From positions 13,158,283 through 13,222,282 of the forward strand of contig JAJEKV010000032.1 in NCBI GenBank assembly GCA_021234155.1: a stretch of 64,000 nt of DNA. Direction: 5' to 3'. Origin of the DNA: Isoetes taiwanensis. Lineage: Eukaryota > Streptophyta > Lycopodiopsida > Isoetales > Isoetaceae. The position numbers and the translations under genes are program-made. This document shows, in pieces, positions 1 through 11,154 of this stretch; positions within the stretch are counted from its first letter, which is position 1; every line of letters starts with the position of its first letter. The notes under the pieces are model-generated. The model searched no databases, had not been told where the DNA came from, and saw only the letters and a list, made by a program, of their open reading frames with translations.

Positions 1-503
1 TTAGAGTTGGCATTAAACTTCTCATTTTTTTCAACCTTAGATACTTCCATAATCATCATACTACCTTCATCATTGAAAAGTTGGACCTAATGGTTAATCT
101 TTTTGGATGAAATGTTGTTCCCGACCTCACCATGCAAGATCTAATGGATGCATAGAAACTCGGGTATCTAAACTTGTATGGCCATGATAAGAACTTTTTA
201 AGACGGAACAACAAATGAGTGACTTGCTACAGTAACAAAAATTTCTTCTGGATCAATAGATTCCTCAAGGTTCTGTCCATTTTTTTTTTGTTTCTCCATT
301 TTATTTGCCTTTTAAGATTCTAGTCTCTTATATCACGTAATAAGTAATTCCTCCGACAAAAGATGCATAAACAGTTATTCTAAGTCACAACATTGTTTTT
401 TAGACTTTTGAAGGACAATCCACGTAGTTAGTTAAGTGTCATCTTTATTCTTAATAAACCTCATTCGGGAAAAAAAAAGTGCAAATCCCAAACTATTCAA
501 CAC
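1..503. other. Intergenic DNA, no gene seen
   Basis: AT-rich sequence with short homopolymer runs. I see no ORF, RNA gene or repeat boundary that I can support here. It ends at the microsatellite tail of a minus-strand SINE. Confidence 0.5.
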
Positions 504-712
504 AATAGATAGATAGTTACGTCACATCACTAGGCAGCATCCAACCGGACATGTGACCACACACCACACTGCATTGCTTGGTTGGGCCCTGCCCCCAACC
601 ACTTTACATTACATCTGTGGGTTTTGACACCCAACAATTCAAAGTGCAATTATGGGCAGTCTCGAACTCGAGACCTATAGTTACTAGACCTAGTTACCAC
701 TAGACTAAACCC
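504..712 (-). mobile_element. tRNA-derived SINE with TCTA tail
   Basis: Read on the minus strand, the element starts with a pol III A-box-like TAGTCTAGTGGTAA (about 695-710). A B-box-like GAGTTCGAGACT follows (about 660-672), then a body containing the words GTTGGGTGTCAA and GGGCAGGGCCCAA, and it ends in a short CTATCTATCTATT tail (504-516). The same order of boxes, body words and tetranucleotide tail recurs at 31553-31856, and more diverged at 27624-27881, which defines a dispersed family. The tRNA-like head implies RNA polymerase III transcription and mobilisation by a partner LINE. I could not see a target duplication for this copy. Confidence 0.75.
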
Positions 713-978
713 TTGTACGTTTTTTGCCTTAATTGTTTTTCATAAAGAGCCTACTTTCTTCATGATAGACTACTTTGCACAAAACATCAATTTTTCTTGA
801 AGAACACTATGGTAAATTCCTTTGCTCGGGATATCACTAATTGTGCTTTAACCGCATATGAATGTTGTTATACCTTCCAAATAAAACAAGTATCTGAGTT
901 TTTTGTTTTCAATGTTGATGACATGTGAAACAATGTTTTTCACTAGAACAATTCTTTTGCATTTGAAGCCTTGAACAA

Positions 979-994
979 CAGAAGTCCCTAACAT
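979..994. repeat. Target-site duplication of the LINE, left copy
   Basis: CAGAAGTCCCTAACAT lies directly before the T-run that marks the LINE poly(A) end. An identical 16-mer occurs at 18095-18110. Confidence 0.95.
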
Positions 995-1137
995 TTTTTT
1001 TTTTTTTTTGAGGGATAAAAAAGATTTTATTTACTTAAAGAGAATGATACAAAGCCACATGGCAGAGGTGCACCCATCCACGAATATGAGATGGGGGTAG
1101 CTACGTAGCTCCCGCTTGTACTATTCTCTTTCCCGAT

Positions 1138-1578
1138 CTAGACCAGATTAAAATAAGTGCTCCATATTTCTTCCTTTACCTCTTCTTCACATTTAAAAGC
1201 TAGCCTAATTTTTTTAAGTCTTTCAAGTACCAGGTGAACTAGCTGAGTTGATGATATGAATACCTCCTGATTCTCAGCAAAGACTCGGGCATTCCTCCTT
1301 TTCCATATTGACCAGATCGTCCAGGCCCTGGCTATGTGAAAAGAAATCTTCTTCTTGGGATACCATTCTGGAGGGAGAATTCCTAGCAGCAATTCTTTGG
1401 TTCCTAACGGGTATTCGAACCTATCCAGACTCCAGGCCCATACTTCATGCAGCATCCCACATTCCACCAGACAATGTTCTATGGATTCTTCTTCCTCTTC
1501 ACACATAGGGCAGAGTGGGCTCACGTTATTGTCCCATTTGGAGACTAGATGATTGACCCTTGGGACCCTGTGGATCAC
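1138..1578 (-). pseudogene. LINE ORF2, zf-RVT C-terminal domain
   Basis: This 146-residue stretch carries the zinc-binding C-terminal domain (zf-RVT) of plant LINE ORF2. The signature is C-P-M-C near residue 23 followed by an H-C-L-V-E-C cluster, then tryptophan-rich IWSIWKRRN. It continues ORF2 after a frame change near 1600. Its stop codon at 1138 lies about 130 bases before the poly(A) tail, so this is the true 3' end of ORF2. It is a fragment of the element at 995-18094 and not an independent gene. Confidence 0.85.
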
Positions 1579-1616
1579 TTGCCAAAGAAAGGCGTTGATT
1601 CGTGGAGGGAGGAATT

Positions 1617-2699
1617 TCAGCCAAGCGTTTCTCCAGATGTTTTTTTAAGGATGTCCTCCGTGATCACTAACTCCCACTTGGGAGATACTGGAAGAAATCC
1701 CTTAGTCTTCAAACTACTGTAGCATGACTTCACAAACTTGTTTGGCTGTATCGAAGGATGTACAACCCATGGACTTTGATCTCCTCTATTTATTGTGTTT
1801 GGGAGTACGGAAGCCACACATTCCCAAATTATCTTGTCTGCCTCCTTTAAATCAAAACGGGCTTGAAATGCTTCCCAACTGGCCAGATGCTCTCCCATAT
1901 ACCACTGAGCACAAAAATGTATACCACAGTTTTTCCATCTCTTCACAATCCTCGCGTCAGCCACTATACCTAATGGGCCTTGTTTATTGTGCAATTCCAC
2001 TGGTACCCACCATGGAGGGGAGGTCCCTGCTTTAAATTTGCTGATATCAAGCGTGAATAGTTTCTTTATGGCATTCCAAGCCGAAATAAGACCCTTCAGG
2101 AAGGGGGAGGCTTCTTTACATGGCTTGAGCTCAAAAAAGAGAGACCATGGAAGCGAGACCTTGACGGAGGGCTTACTATGCTTACAAGAATATAATAGAG
2201 CTTGGTTGATGAGGTGCAATCCTGGAGACTTCACCTTTTCCTGAAGAATCATCCATATGAATTTGGCTATTAGTACTTTGCTCTGTAAGACTATGTCAAA
2301 CATACCAATTCCCCCTTCTGTTTTGTCCCTCTTGCACTTCCACCAAGCAATTTTGATCGTTGCACCTTCTTCATTACCTCCCCAGACGAAGTTTCGAATC
2401 AGCCCTTCTAACTCCTGCACCTTCTCCCTCGGAGCAAGTAGGATTGATGATATGTATACATAAGTGTTACTTAGCACATGTTTTGCCACAGTAATCCTCC
2501 CTGCAAGGGATAACTTTGCTACCTTCCACCAATTTAGGTGTTTGTGTAGGCCTAGTAGCATTTCATCCCATATTCGTGCACTAGTGATGTTGATGCCCAC
2601 TGGGATACCTAACAAGCTAGAGTGTTCACCCTCAGGGATAATTTTCCATGGTAAGCTTTCCAAACATATGGGATGCCTGTTCTCCAAAGGCCACTGCAC
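1617..2699 (-). pseudogene. LINE ORF2, region after the reverse transcriptase
   Basis: A 360-residue open stretch covers the region between the reverse transcriptase palm and zf-RVT. The typical words are LLGIPVG, KVAKLSLAGRITVAKHVL and FVWGG, followed by the tryptophan-rich WWKCKRDKTEGGIGMFD. This is the conserved thumb/connection of plant L1-type reverse transcriptases. It joins the palm fragment (2736-3337) and zf-RVT (1138-1578) only through frameshifts. The domain order matches the minus-strand direction of the LINE. Confidence 0.88.
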
Positions 2700-2735
2700 T
2701 GAGCATTTTTTCCAAGTTTATGAGGCAACCTGAAG

Positions 2736-3337
2736 CTATTGAGAAGGTGGCCAGTAGTTGTCCTGCACATGACATATTATTTTCCTCTGCCTCGATAAAC
2801 AGAAATGAGAACCGTCCCACATTTCTAATTCCTGAATGAGACCGTCTGCAGATGCTTGCAGGAATAACTGTGAGAGAGCTTCTGCTGCTATATTGAAGAG
2901 AAAAGGAGCCAGGGGACAACCTTGCCTGATGCCCCTCTTAATCTCAAATATAGGAGATGATTCACCTTGAAATAAGACTGAGGCTCGAGCTGATCTCAAT
3001 AGTTTCGTTACCCCTTCTGTAAAAATATCCCCACAACCCAGCTTGAGCATCATTTTATGCAGAAAACTCCATCTAATGCTATCATATGCCTTGGTGAAAT
3101 CTAGCTTTAGATAGGCTACTTTTTGTCCTGTTTTTCTGGCCCAGTGCAACCCTTCAAAAGCTGCTGCCACATTGCTCAGAATACTCCTACCCAGTAAGAA
3201 GTCAGATTGAGCCTGTGAAATACCTTCCGCTAAAATTGGTTTGATCTTCTCTGCCATAGCCTTGGCTATGATTTTGTAAAATGCAGATAGGAGTGTGATA
3301 GGCCTCCAATGGTTAATAGTGCTTGGCTCCTTACACT
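2736..3337 (-). pseudogene. LINE ORF2, reverse transcriptase palm
   Basis: Reverse transcriptase core with the words INHWRPITLL, LKLDFTKAYDSI (first catalytic Asp) and GIRQGCPLAPFLFN. The second catalytic box, normally [FY]-A-D-D, should fall near 2780-2800. There the neighbouring frame reads F-I-E-A-E-E and this frame gives no ADD, so the catalytic pair looks lost. The reading frame upstream is interrupted by the DNA transposon at 3346. Its continuation (KCPSMDGIPIEFYQ and IALVP) is found at 12902-13150, and the missing link P-K-C-K-E-P is restored if the insert is ignored. Confidence 0.9.
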
Positions 3338-3345
3338 TGGGTACC
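3338..3345. repeat. Target-site duplication of the DNA transposon, left copy
   Basis: TGGGTACC precedes the terminal repeat. The identical octamer follows the other end at 12894-12901. Ignoring the insert and one copy restores LINE coding sequence. Confidence 0.93.
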
Positions 3346-3402
3346 CCCGGGGGTTTCACATTTTATTGGGGTAGAAAACATGTGCGTTAAACGTAAGGGG
3401 TT
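3346..3402. repeat. Left terminal inverted repeat
   Basis: The first 14 bases are perfect to the right end. The words ATGTGCGTT and AGGGG are then shared in order with the reverse complement of 12837-12893. The adjoining 3400-3560 region is rich in GTATAC and CGTA words, which may be subterminal transposase-binding repeats (inference). Confidence 0.88.
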
Positions 3403-3678
3403 TTTTTTAAGTTGAAACGTACGTATACGCAATTCTACGGTAAACGGGGCTCTTTTCCGTAGACAAACTTGGAGGGGAAGTTGGCGGGAGAAGCTTCTCA
3501 CTCAGTATACGGAGGCCCTATCTTACATTTGGGATGTTTTTGCCGTATACATAGGCCCTGTGTTTGCCTTGGGTTGTTGCTAGAGATGTAGGATATTATT
3601 CTTTTAGAACTCTTATATTTAAATTACATTCGTCTAATTAGTCTTTGAATTTGAATGCAGATCGTTGCTTGCTTTTAC

Positions 3679-4006
3679 CACTATCATTCACCATTCAGAG
3701 AACGCTTTTGTGACCACATATCAATTGTGTGATTCTTTTTAAGCACAATCGTGACCTACAAGATTAAGGCTAATCTACTCCAGTACAAAAGGTATCATAG
3801 CTCCCATTTTAGAGTGAATTTTTGTAGCTTATAAAGCTTTTGCACTATCATTCACCATCCAGACAACAGTTTTGCAGCCACATATCAACTGTGGGATTCT
3901 TTCTAAGCACCATCGTGACCTACAAGATTAAGGCTGATCTACTCAAAAGGTATCATAGCTCTCATTTTGGAGTAAATTTTTGTAGCTTATAAAGCTTTTG
4001 CTAGCA
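3679..4006. repeat. Tandem duplication, period 164 bp
   Basis: Two diverged copies start with CACTATCATTCACCAT at 3679 and 3843 and end around TTGTAGCTTATAAAGC. They lie between the transposon left end and its first ORF, so they may hold promoter or subterminal binding sites. Confidence 0.85.
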
Positions 4007-4352
4007 AACAATTATCAGCTATAACGTTTATGGCTCTATCACAATGCCCTTATGAACAAATTATCAGTGCTTTTCTTATGCTTAAGGTGGGTGAATGGAA
4101 ATTATTTGCTCAGTTGTCTGCATTCTGCATTGATTTCCTAAAATTTTTTTGCATAGAAAACAAATAACCTGCTTGTCTGCTATGATCGTCAAGCAATGTG
4201 GCCATCCCCATATTTGGATGCTTATGGCAGCGAGGTAGCTTAGCAATGCTGGTTTTGCAAGGCTAGGAGAGAGTTGATATGCATGCACTAGGACATTACT
4301 TAGTGAGTTTTACTGCAAGCTAAGACTTTGCTACTTTGATTTTGCAGCCAAT

Positions 4353-5372
4353 ATGCAAACTGATCCGCGCATAGTTGTCATTCACTTAGACGATGGCAAT
4401 GGGAACTCCACAGAAGTTGGATTTGTAAGGGTGAAAGATGGTGCCTCGTATGCAGATCTAAGAGAAGAGATCCAAATTGATGAATTAGAAGGACTTACGG
4501 GTTACAACTTTGTTTTCCTTGCCGAGTGTAAATTGCCTTTATCAAAAAAACAAGAAACAAGGTTTAAGATCATGGGCAATGAGGTTCTCGTAAAGTTCAC
4601 AGATGACAGAAGTATTCAGCCCTCTAAAAGACCACGTTTAGTTATTGATGAATTAAAAGAAGAGGCTAATCTACATGGTGATGTAGTTGAAGTTATAGAG
4701 ACCCAATGTAATAAGGATGAGGATAAAGATGACTGCATTGATAACAACAAAGGAAGATCTTTATGTAAGAGCAAGATACAGTCTAAATTGGCTACAAGAG
4801 CTGAACTGTTTAAGTGGAAAAAAGTCGCCAGGGATTTGACAACTAAATTGAGAAAAGCAGGCAAGCAGGACCGCTTTGAACTCATGTCTGCAGATGTAAA
4901 TGGCAAAGCAACGTTTTCTATATGGTGCAATGAGTGTGATCAGTCCTATGGAAAAGGTCAACGTGATGTCATTGCGAACTTCACTAAGCATTGTAAAACA
5001 AAGACACATATAGATAACTATCAGCGCAGTCATAACGAGTCAGTTACAACAAATCTTGATGCTATGGAATGCACAGAGGATATTGTTGAACGCAACAAGG
5101 CCTTGGTGGAGAAATCACAATTAAACGATATTACACCTTTTGTAACACAGTCTGGTGTTGTCTTTGAGCTGTACAATGATAGTGTAGCAGGCTATCTAGA
5201 TCTGGGTAGCATTTATGTTGTCTGCAAACTATGTAACAAGTCAATTCTACTATTTCCACCAGCCGGGTCTGTGGTTGTGAACATGAAACAACATATTCAA
5301 TCATCTAGGCATGTTCAAAATGCTGCCGCAAAGGAAGCTAGAGAGAAGAAAGACGAGGAGCCAAACACTTAG
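4353..5372 (+). CDS. Transposon-encoded protein with two C2H2/BED-like zinc fingers
   Basis: This 339-residue ORF starts at an ATG preceded by an acceptor-like TTTGCAGCCAAT. Residues 1-90 read like a compact alpha/beta domain (VVIHLDDG, VRVKDGASYADLREE) of unknown family. Residues 192-218 hold C-x2-C followed by H-x6-H (CNEC to HCKTKTH). Residues 291-321 hold a second C-x2-C to H-x5-H finger (CKLC to HIQSSRH). Such fingers are common DNA-binding modules of transposases. A stop follows soon after the second finger. In another frame just downstream (about 5370-5390) there is an AT-hook-like RGRPRK, so this is probably the N-terminal exon or exons of the transposase rather than a separate protein. 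A frameshift or splice near 5300-5370 would join them. Confidence 0.75.
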   Translation: MQTDPRIVVIHLDDGNGNSTEVGFVRVKDGASYADLREEIQIDELEGLTGYNFVFLAECKLPLSKKQETRFKIMGNEVLVKFTDDRSIQPSKRPRLVIDELKEEANLHGDVVEVIETQCNKDEDKDDCIDNNKGRSLCKSKIQSKLATRAELFKWKKVARDLTTKLRKAGKQDRFELMSADVNGKATFSIWCNECDQSYGKGQRDVIANFTKHCKTKTHIDNYQRSHNESVTTNLDAMECTEDIVERNKALVEKSQLNDITPFVTQSGVVFELYNDSVAGYLDLGSIYVVCKLCNKSILLFPPAGSVVVNMKQHIQSSRHVQNAAAKEAREKKDEEPNT

Positions 5373-5544
5373 AGGGAGACCACGGAAAGATCACCCACCG
5401 ACCCACGACAAAATGAGCATGTTGACATTTATTACAAGAGGTACTCTAGTTAATTTTATAATGGTTTTGATTGATAAGCTAAAATTTCTGTTTTTTTGCA
5501 TTGCAAGCAACATCATCTAGAGTGGATGAGGGAGATCGGGGCGA
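5361..5544 (+). pseudogene. AT-hook exon remnant and small introns
   Basis: In the frame that differs from the upstream zinc-finger ORF, this stretch encodes LRGRPRKDHPP, a classical AT-hook core (RGRPRK) for the DNA minor groove. A GTAAGT donor at 5545 and an AATACAG acceptor ending at 5612 would define a 68-bp intron before the main transposase exon. A second small intron (GTACTC at 5441 to GCAAG at 5507) is possible. I could not find a set of joins that keeps one frame throughout, so at least one frame error is likely. Confidence 0.4.
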
Positions 5545-5581
5545 GTAAGTTTTCATTTCTTATTTTGATTGCAAGTGTGTA

Positions 5582-6805
5582 GTGCTAGATGTTAAAATAT
5601 TTGAAAATACAGGAAATGAATGCTTGGCTTCTTTATGTTGGGGTTACTGGCAAATGAAATATAGATATGCATCTGGGTCAAGAGACTTGAGGCCATTTTT
5701 AGATGAATCAAGACACGGATCCAACCGGCAATGCGCGGAACCAAGCATAAAGTGTTGTTTTAGTGTTAAAGGAGAATCTATTATTATTGATGGGACATTT
5801 AGGCACAACTCATGTATAAGAGTTAGCAATGATGGGAAACCCTTCACGAACTACCAATGTTCATATTGTTTGTCAATACCCAAGCAATCTGATTTTAGAA
5901 TGAGGGTTGCTAGACAAAAACTAGATAAAACACCACGAGGATGGAGAACGACAAAGACACGTATTAGAGTGGATTATATGACCAACAGAGAGATGTATAA
6001 CCTTGCAAAGGTCACAACATGCAAAAACAGGAAACTAGAAAGAGAGTTGTTGTTTACTAGAATGAGAGTTGTCACATTGTCTGCGAAACAACGATCAATC
6101 CGTGATAGTCTAGCTGAATCCATGCATCGGAAAGATGTGAAAAAGTTTTGTGCAGACATTGTTGAGGCCCACTCTCAAGGTAAGTTTGAGGGGAAGACTG
6201 CATTATGGAATTTTCTTACAGACACTGCACATAATATAATTAGGCCAGGGCAAGCAAGGCGCTACAAGCAAACGACGAAGGAGCTCTTTCAAACAATCAA
6301 GATTTGGGGAGGGCGAAGAATGCATAATTTTTTGTCGTTGAATTTTTCTGGCCCTAGCTTATCAACCACTATGCGGTCTTCTCGAGAGAGTTTTACATAT
6401 AGAGTTGGTGTTAGAGAGGATACCTTCATTCACTTAGCAACAACATATGCAAAGCATATGAAGGATTTAGATTTGACACTCGGACATGTGCTTGCCACTG
6501 TGGCAGAGGATGAAACTGTCATAAAGAGGACCATACAGTGGATTGCAAGAGACGATGGTTTGGTTGGCTTCTGTGGCAAGCTACATGATCATGCATGTGA
6601 TGCTTCCTTTACAGTTACTGTTGGATCAGGAAAGAGTGTTGTGCAGGCATTTGCAAATAATGTGATAGCACATTATGCACGAGTACTCATTGTTAACCCC
6701 TTGCATGCTCGCTTACCGAAGCTTGTCTTGGTGATCCAGCTTACGTGCAATAAGTTTGATCACAAGTTTGTAAGATTACAATGGGAAGAAATACTTAGAC
6801 TTTGA
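5582..6805 (+). CDS. Transposase-like protein, N-terminal and first catalytic part
   Basis: A 407-codon open frame whose exon probably begins at 5613 after an AATACAG acceptor. It contains a cysteine- and histidine-bearing N-terminal segment, then a long basic helical region. The last 110 residues include VAEDETVI (candidate catalytic Asp at 6509), GLVGFCGKLHDHAC, HYARVLIVNPLHARLPK and the end QWEEILRL. The stop TGA at 6803-6805 is in frame with the next ORF, which starts three bases later. The break is therefore a single nonsense codon, possibly from a cysteine codon TGT or TGC. I recall similar words in unclassified proteins of algae, mosses and corals but cannot name a family. Confidence 0.75.
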   Translation: MLDVKIFENTGNECLASLCWGYWQMKYRYASGSRDLRPFLDESRHGSNRQCAEPSIKCCFSVKGESIIIDGTFRHNSCIRVSNDGKPFTNYQCSYCLSIPKQSDFRMRVARQKLDKTPRGWRTTKTRIRVDYMTNREMYNLAKVTTCKNRKLERELLFTRMRVVTLSAKQRSIRDSLAESMHRKDVKKFCADIVEAHSQGKFEGKTALWNFLTDTAHNIIRPGQARRYKQTTKELFQTIKIWGGRRMHNFLSLNFSGPSLSTTMRSSRESFTYRVGVREDTFIHLATTYAKHMKDLDLTLGHVLATVAEDETVIKRTIQWIARDDGLVGFCGKLHDHACDASFTVTVGSGKSVVQAFANNVIAHYARVLIVNPLHARLPKLVLVIQLTCNKFDHKFVRLQWEEILRL

Positions 6806-6808
6806 GAC

Positions 6809-7374
6809 ATGCATTTGAGTAAGGTCTTAGGGCCCCTAATTGGACATAGCTCGGACGGAGATGCGCAGCGCAGAAAATGCATGCTGCAAGATTATACATC
6901 AAAGAGGCCCACTAACTGTTTTCGCATTCATTGGGAAGGATGGGGTTTAAGTGCAGGTATTAGAAATAATGGCAGCGTGTATGGTCTTCATGACCAAGAC
7001 TTCATACATAATGGAAAGAAGTTGATAAATCCCCTTGATAATGCATCAAGGAGATTGTACCTAGGTACTGAGTTAGTGACATTGAATGATGTTTGGCATG
7101 TCTTTAAGCTATGCCATGGAGAGCATGGATTACAAATAGGAGACGTGGAAAGGAAAGATAGGCAGAATTGGAGGGCTGCCCAGAGAATTGCATCTAGAAG
7201 AGTTCAGACTTGTTTACGAAAATTGAGAAATGATATAAATGCTCCACAAGTGCGAACATTAGGTACTGAAACCTACCTTGCTGTGGTATCATTATACATT
7301 GATATCTTCTTGTCGCCCCATATGAACTTAAAGTCACGGATCAAGGCAGCTTCGACCATATCTTTTTTTTTCAG
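6809..7374 (+). CDS. Transposase-like protein, middle part with second acidic residue
   Basis: Same frame as the ORF ending at 6805. It opens with KVLGPLIGHSSDGDAQRRK (candidate catalytic Asp at 6854). It continues with a long, probably helical insertion containing DQDFIHNGKKLINPLDNASRR, HGEHGLQIGDVERKDRQNWR and AQRIASRRVQTCLRKLR. A GTGTGA donor follows CAG at 7374. Splicing out the 82-bp intron 7375-7456 (ending TTGCAG) joins it in frame to the next exon with a phase-2 codon. I worked this out from both frames, and it is good support for a real spliced gene. Confidence 0.78.
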
Positions 7375-7456
7375 GTGTGAAACTAATTTATTTTTCATTC
7401 TTGTTTGCTGTTTTGGTGTGATTTCTTCCCTCAAATTGTATGTCTTGCCATTGCAG

Positions 7457-8795
7457 ACTTTGGAGATTATGGATTGTTAATCATGAAACCTATTCCCTTG
7501 GCCAAAATTTTATAAGCCGTGAAACCTTTATGGACATTCAAATGTCTTGCCATTTTGTTGTTCTATTGATAAAGTATTTTCGAGATCACTGTAAGGATCT
7601 AGCAGTGCCACTACATTGCACGGGATCAGATGCTTGCGAGAATTTTTTCTCCAAAGTTGGAGGTATGGTAAGAAATGAGAGATCATACACTGGTGCAGAT
7701 CTCCTTGAGAGTGCAAGGGCTCTCAATAAGGTGGCAGAATTTCAAGCTCTTTCAGATTTGATATTCCCTGCAGCACATGCAAAACAAGAAAACATTTGGC
7801 AGGTTATTGAGCGCCAAGTAGACGAAGACGGCAAGGAAGTAATTTGCGATCTATCTAATTATAGTGAAGTGAGCACAGATGACGATATTATAGCTACTTT
7901 AAAAGAAGGCTTCTTGGTTGCAAAAGAGTTATGCAATCAAGTAGGTATAAAGTGTGATGGAAACTCAACTTGGTGGGAGAAGCCATGGCAGATGGAGGAT
8001 TACTTTAGTTCAGACTATTATAAGCAACTAGACTCTTGTCACATTGAGGATGAATCTGATTATGTCGAAGTTGAAGCCGAGCTTGAATGTTCTCCCACAT
8101 CAGACCGTGAAGCTTCTCATGATAGTGAGCATCTTGACGAGGAAATTGTTGCAGAAATGGAGATAAGACATACCTTTGATGAGATGCTAGATAAGGAGGA
8201 GTTAGAAAATGATATAAAAATTGATACAGCAGTGGATATTGACGACAAGAAAGTATGCAAAGCGACGTTAGTTAGTCATTTTAATGGAAATCCTTGGCTC
8301 TCGAAGGATAGGCTGACTAGAGTAAAGAGTCATGCAAACTATAGTGCAGTTGGCAAGAAGATTAATGCTGCAACATCCCTCGGAATTGGATCTGATTGTG
8401 CAATTTATTTTGAGATAGAAAAGGCTGAAGCTTTAAAGCCTAGGAGAGGAAGCTTAGATGGGGAAAAATCACTTGTATGGTACGTGGGCAGAGTGTTAAG
8501 TATTAGGAGAAAGATCGGCAAAGGATGGAAGGAAAGTAGAGAGCCTATTGACTTGACTAACCGGCCTTCTTATTGCGTGGAGGTGAATCTGGCTTGGTAT
8601 AAAGAACACAAGGATAGAAATTCTACCTGGTTTTCTTATGACTTGTCAGATCTTCAGCTTATATCACTTGACTCCATTATTTCCCTTGCATGCATGGTAT
8701 ATAAACCTGGAACATGCAGATACTATTTAGATGGGAATGACAAATGCCAATTTGATAAGTTTTTGGCTGATCAACAAAAAGGTCGGAATGTATGA
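7457..8795 (+). CDS. Transposase-like protein, C-terminal part with ACENFF motif
   Basis: This exon begins after the TTGCAG acceptor. It encodes the putative third catalytic residue in CTGSDACENFFSKVGG (Glu at 7638), where P/THAP9-type transposases also carry an ENxF-like word. A strongly acidic middle (about 8040-8260) follows. The last ~150 residues contain VWYVGRVLSIRRK and LAWYKEHKD and read like a small beta-barrel reader such as a BAH or Tudor-like fold (low confidence). A possible donor GTATGA near 8788 and acceptor TTGCAG near 8850 would add a short basic tail. This makes it an unusually large transposase with an accessory C-terminal domain. Confidence 0.72.
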
Positions 8796-8879
8796 CACTA
8801 AATTTTCATTAATTATATGTTCTAATATTTCCACTTACGTTCCTTTGCAGAGAATAAAGGGAAGCGAAAGATCGTTTGA

Positions 8880-10411
8880 AGCCTAGTTTGTCTAAAGCAT
8901 GCTGCTCATGGTAGGTGCTGTCCATTTCTGAGCTACTTTTGGTGCGCGTTCTTATAAGTTAAGATGGTTAAGATGGCTAAGATGGCGTAGATTAAATGTG
9001 CAGACTTTAACTAATACTGAGTGCTCTGCTTTGATCCCATGAAGACAGGCCGTTTGAACCAGAAATTTGCATTTTGAACACTGGCAAGTGATTTTAGTGA
9101 AGTTTGTGTATTTGTATATATAAGGATGCAAGCAGATGTCATCTAGTTTTGTATGTTCAAAAATCTCTGGCTGTCATATTTCTAAGATCACTGTGTCTCT
9201 ATACTTTCTTTATTAGGGTATTGCAGATCATATGCTGCTTATGGTAGACATCGTACTATAAAGATGTTGGTTTGGGATGATTGAGTATGACTATGTTGGT
9301 CTGCTTCCACGATTTAAGTTACTTAGTATCAGACCTGTTGCATTTAGGTCCATAGATGCTTGCATAATTAATAAGGTCATGTTTCCAAGTTCATAGAACA
9401 CATAGAACACACATGTATGATAAGGTAAGATACAACTACTTGCACATTTATTTATGACAGATCTGCAGTAATTACAAAAGAAAAACAGCTCATGTACAGT
9501 AGCTTTGGAAGAGCAAAATAGCTGCCAGAACATTTACGTGAGAGGTGAGTGCAAGGGCTTTGTTTGCACAGTACTTCTATGTTGTTGAAGCAATTGTAGA
9601 AAGTAGCAGGTTAAAAGTATAACATGTTCTAAGGGTTCTGTACTTGCTCCAAAAATAAGATGATGGTTGTACAGCACATGTTCTGTTGAATTGGGTAAGA
9701 ATAGCTGTGTCAGTTTGATTGGGAAGCTGGTAGCATCAGTTCTAAGTGTAGAGGACGACATTCAGTATTCTATTATGTTACAATGTTACAGTGAATGTTT
9801 TAAGGTAAAATATTGAATGAACAGTGCTACGGGCCAGGTAGAAGTTAGAGACGGATCCCTGCAACGACCTACAGAATATTAGATCAAACAAATTTGTTTA
9901 GTTGATTGGCATAATCAAAAGCGATTATCAGACGACGGCATTGCCTATGAGGCCAATCGGACCGATCAGGAGGAGCAGCCAAAATCTAGGAGTTTCTCTT
10001 TGCCGAAATCACTGTTCAGTGAGGTTGTGGTCCGTTAAAGAATTTTTGTTGACATATTTTTAATGGCCTTATTAAGGTGCACACGAGAACTTAATATGGT
10101 GCCCCAAAAAATTGGACCATGGATTAATTGCAAGGCTTAAATGTGCACATGAGAATAAGAAAACATTTTTAAGATCGTGCTCTCGGGGCATCTGTAGCCA
10201 CAATCTCCCACTAAAGATTCTACATTTGACGCGGGAGGCACAAGAGTTCTAAATGTACAACTTCACTTGGAACTTTCCAATTTTACTTAATGTTCTTGAT
10301 GAGACCCTTCATATGTGGCATAGGAAAAACGTTTACCTAACCCCACCTTAGAAATGTGCCCAAGTGAGATTACCGACCTAACCCCACGTTATGCCCAAGT
10401 GACTTTACAGG
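8880..10411. other. Non-coding 3' half of the DNA transposon
   Basis: I see no ORF with recognisable content. There is a short AAGATGG triplet repeat near 8960-8985. The region extends to the nested hAT element. It may hold 3' UTR and subterminal sequence. Confidence 0.5.
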
Positions 10412-10941
10412 TTCGGCATCAGGGCTCGAATTTGACGGCTTTCATGCCTGTTTTTTGGATTTTCATCCGTCAAAACAGGTGAAATTTTTTTTCGTATGGC
10501 AAATGAAGGGCCGAAGTTGGGCAATCGCCCGTCATAGAGAAGGGCAACTACAAGACATACTCGTCATTTGAAAGGCTAGGAATAGAGAAATACCTGTCAT
10601 TTTTCTTGCTATATATCTTTATAAATTTTGAACATTTGTATTATTATTGATTATAAATTTATAATATCTCTATACAGTATACATGATACATTTACAGGTC
10701 CCAAATTTCCAATGATCCCCCATCCCGTTTTTTAACCTCTTATACATTATAGTTATAGATGCATCATTAACAACCAAGTACCAACGAACCTAAATTTATG
10801 CTAATTCAAGAAAATTAGATGCCTAAATCTATGCTAATAATTCAAACTTTTTTTTCCTGGAATCTTGATGCCCTCCCGCCCAATCAGAGATTCAGAGTTC
10901 AAGCAAACCATGGAGCCGGAACCAGGTAAACTTTTGCTTCA

Positions 10942-11154
10942 ATGCTTTTGTTTATTGCTTTCTTGAGTTTGCTTTTTGAAGGAGGACTTGATTTGAATGA
11001 GATTCCAGAGGATAGCGGTTCACTTCCATATTGTATTCGTATTGGAAAATCTTTCATTAATGTTGTATTGGATGCACTTGCTAGGACATTTGTGGATGTG
11101 AGTGAGATATTTAATGCCATGAAATTCTCAATCTGTCTGCATTGCTGTGGATGA
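10942..11154 (+). pseudogene. hAT transposase remnant, upstream part
   Basis: A 70-residue open stretch containing PYCIRIGKSFINVVLDALARTF, followed in another frame by MVGKLLAKFASKVDMAKCL (11182-11367). The order and position match decayed transposase coding sequence before the dimerisation domain, but on its own it has no diagnostic motif. Confidence 0.35.
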
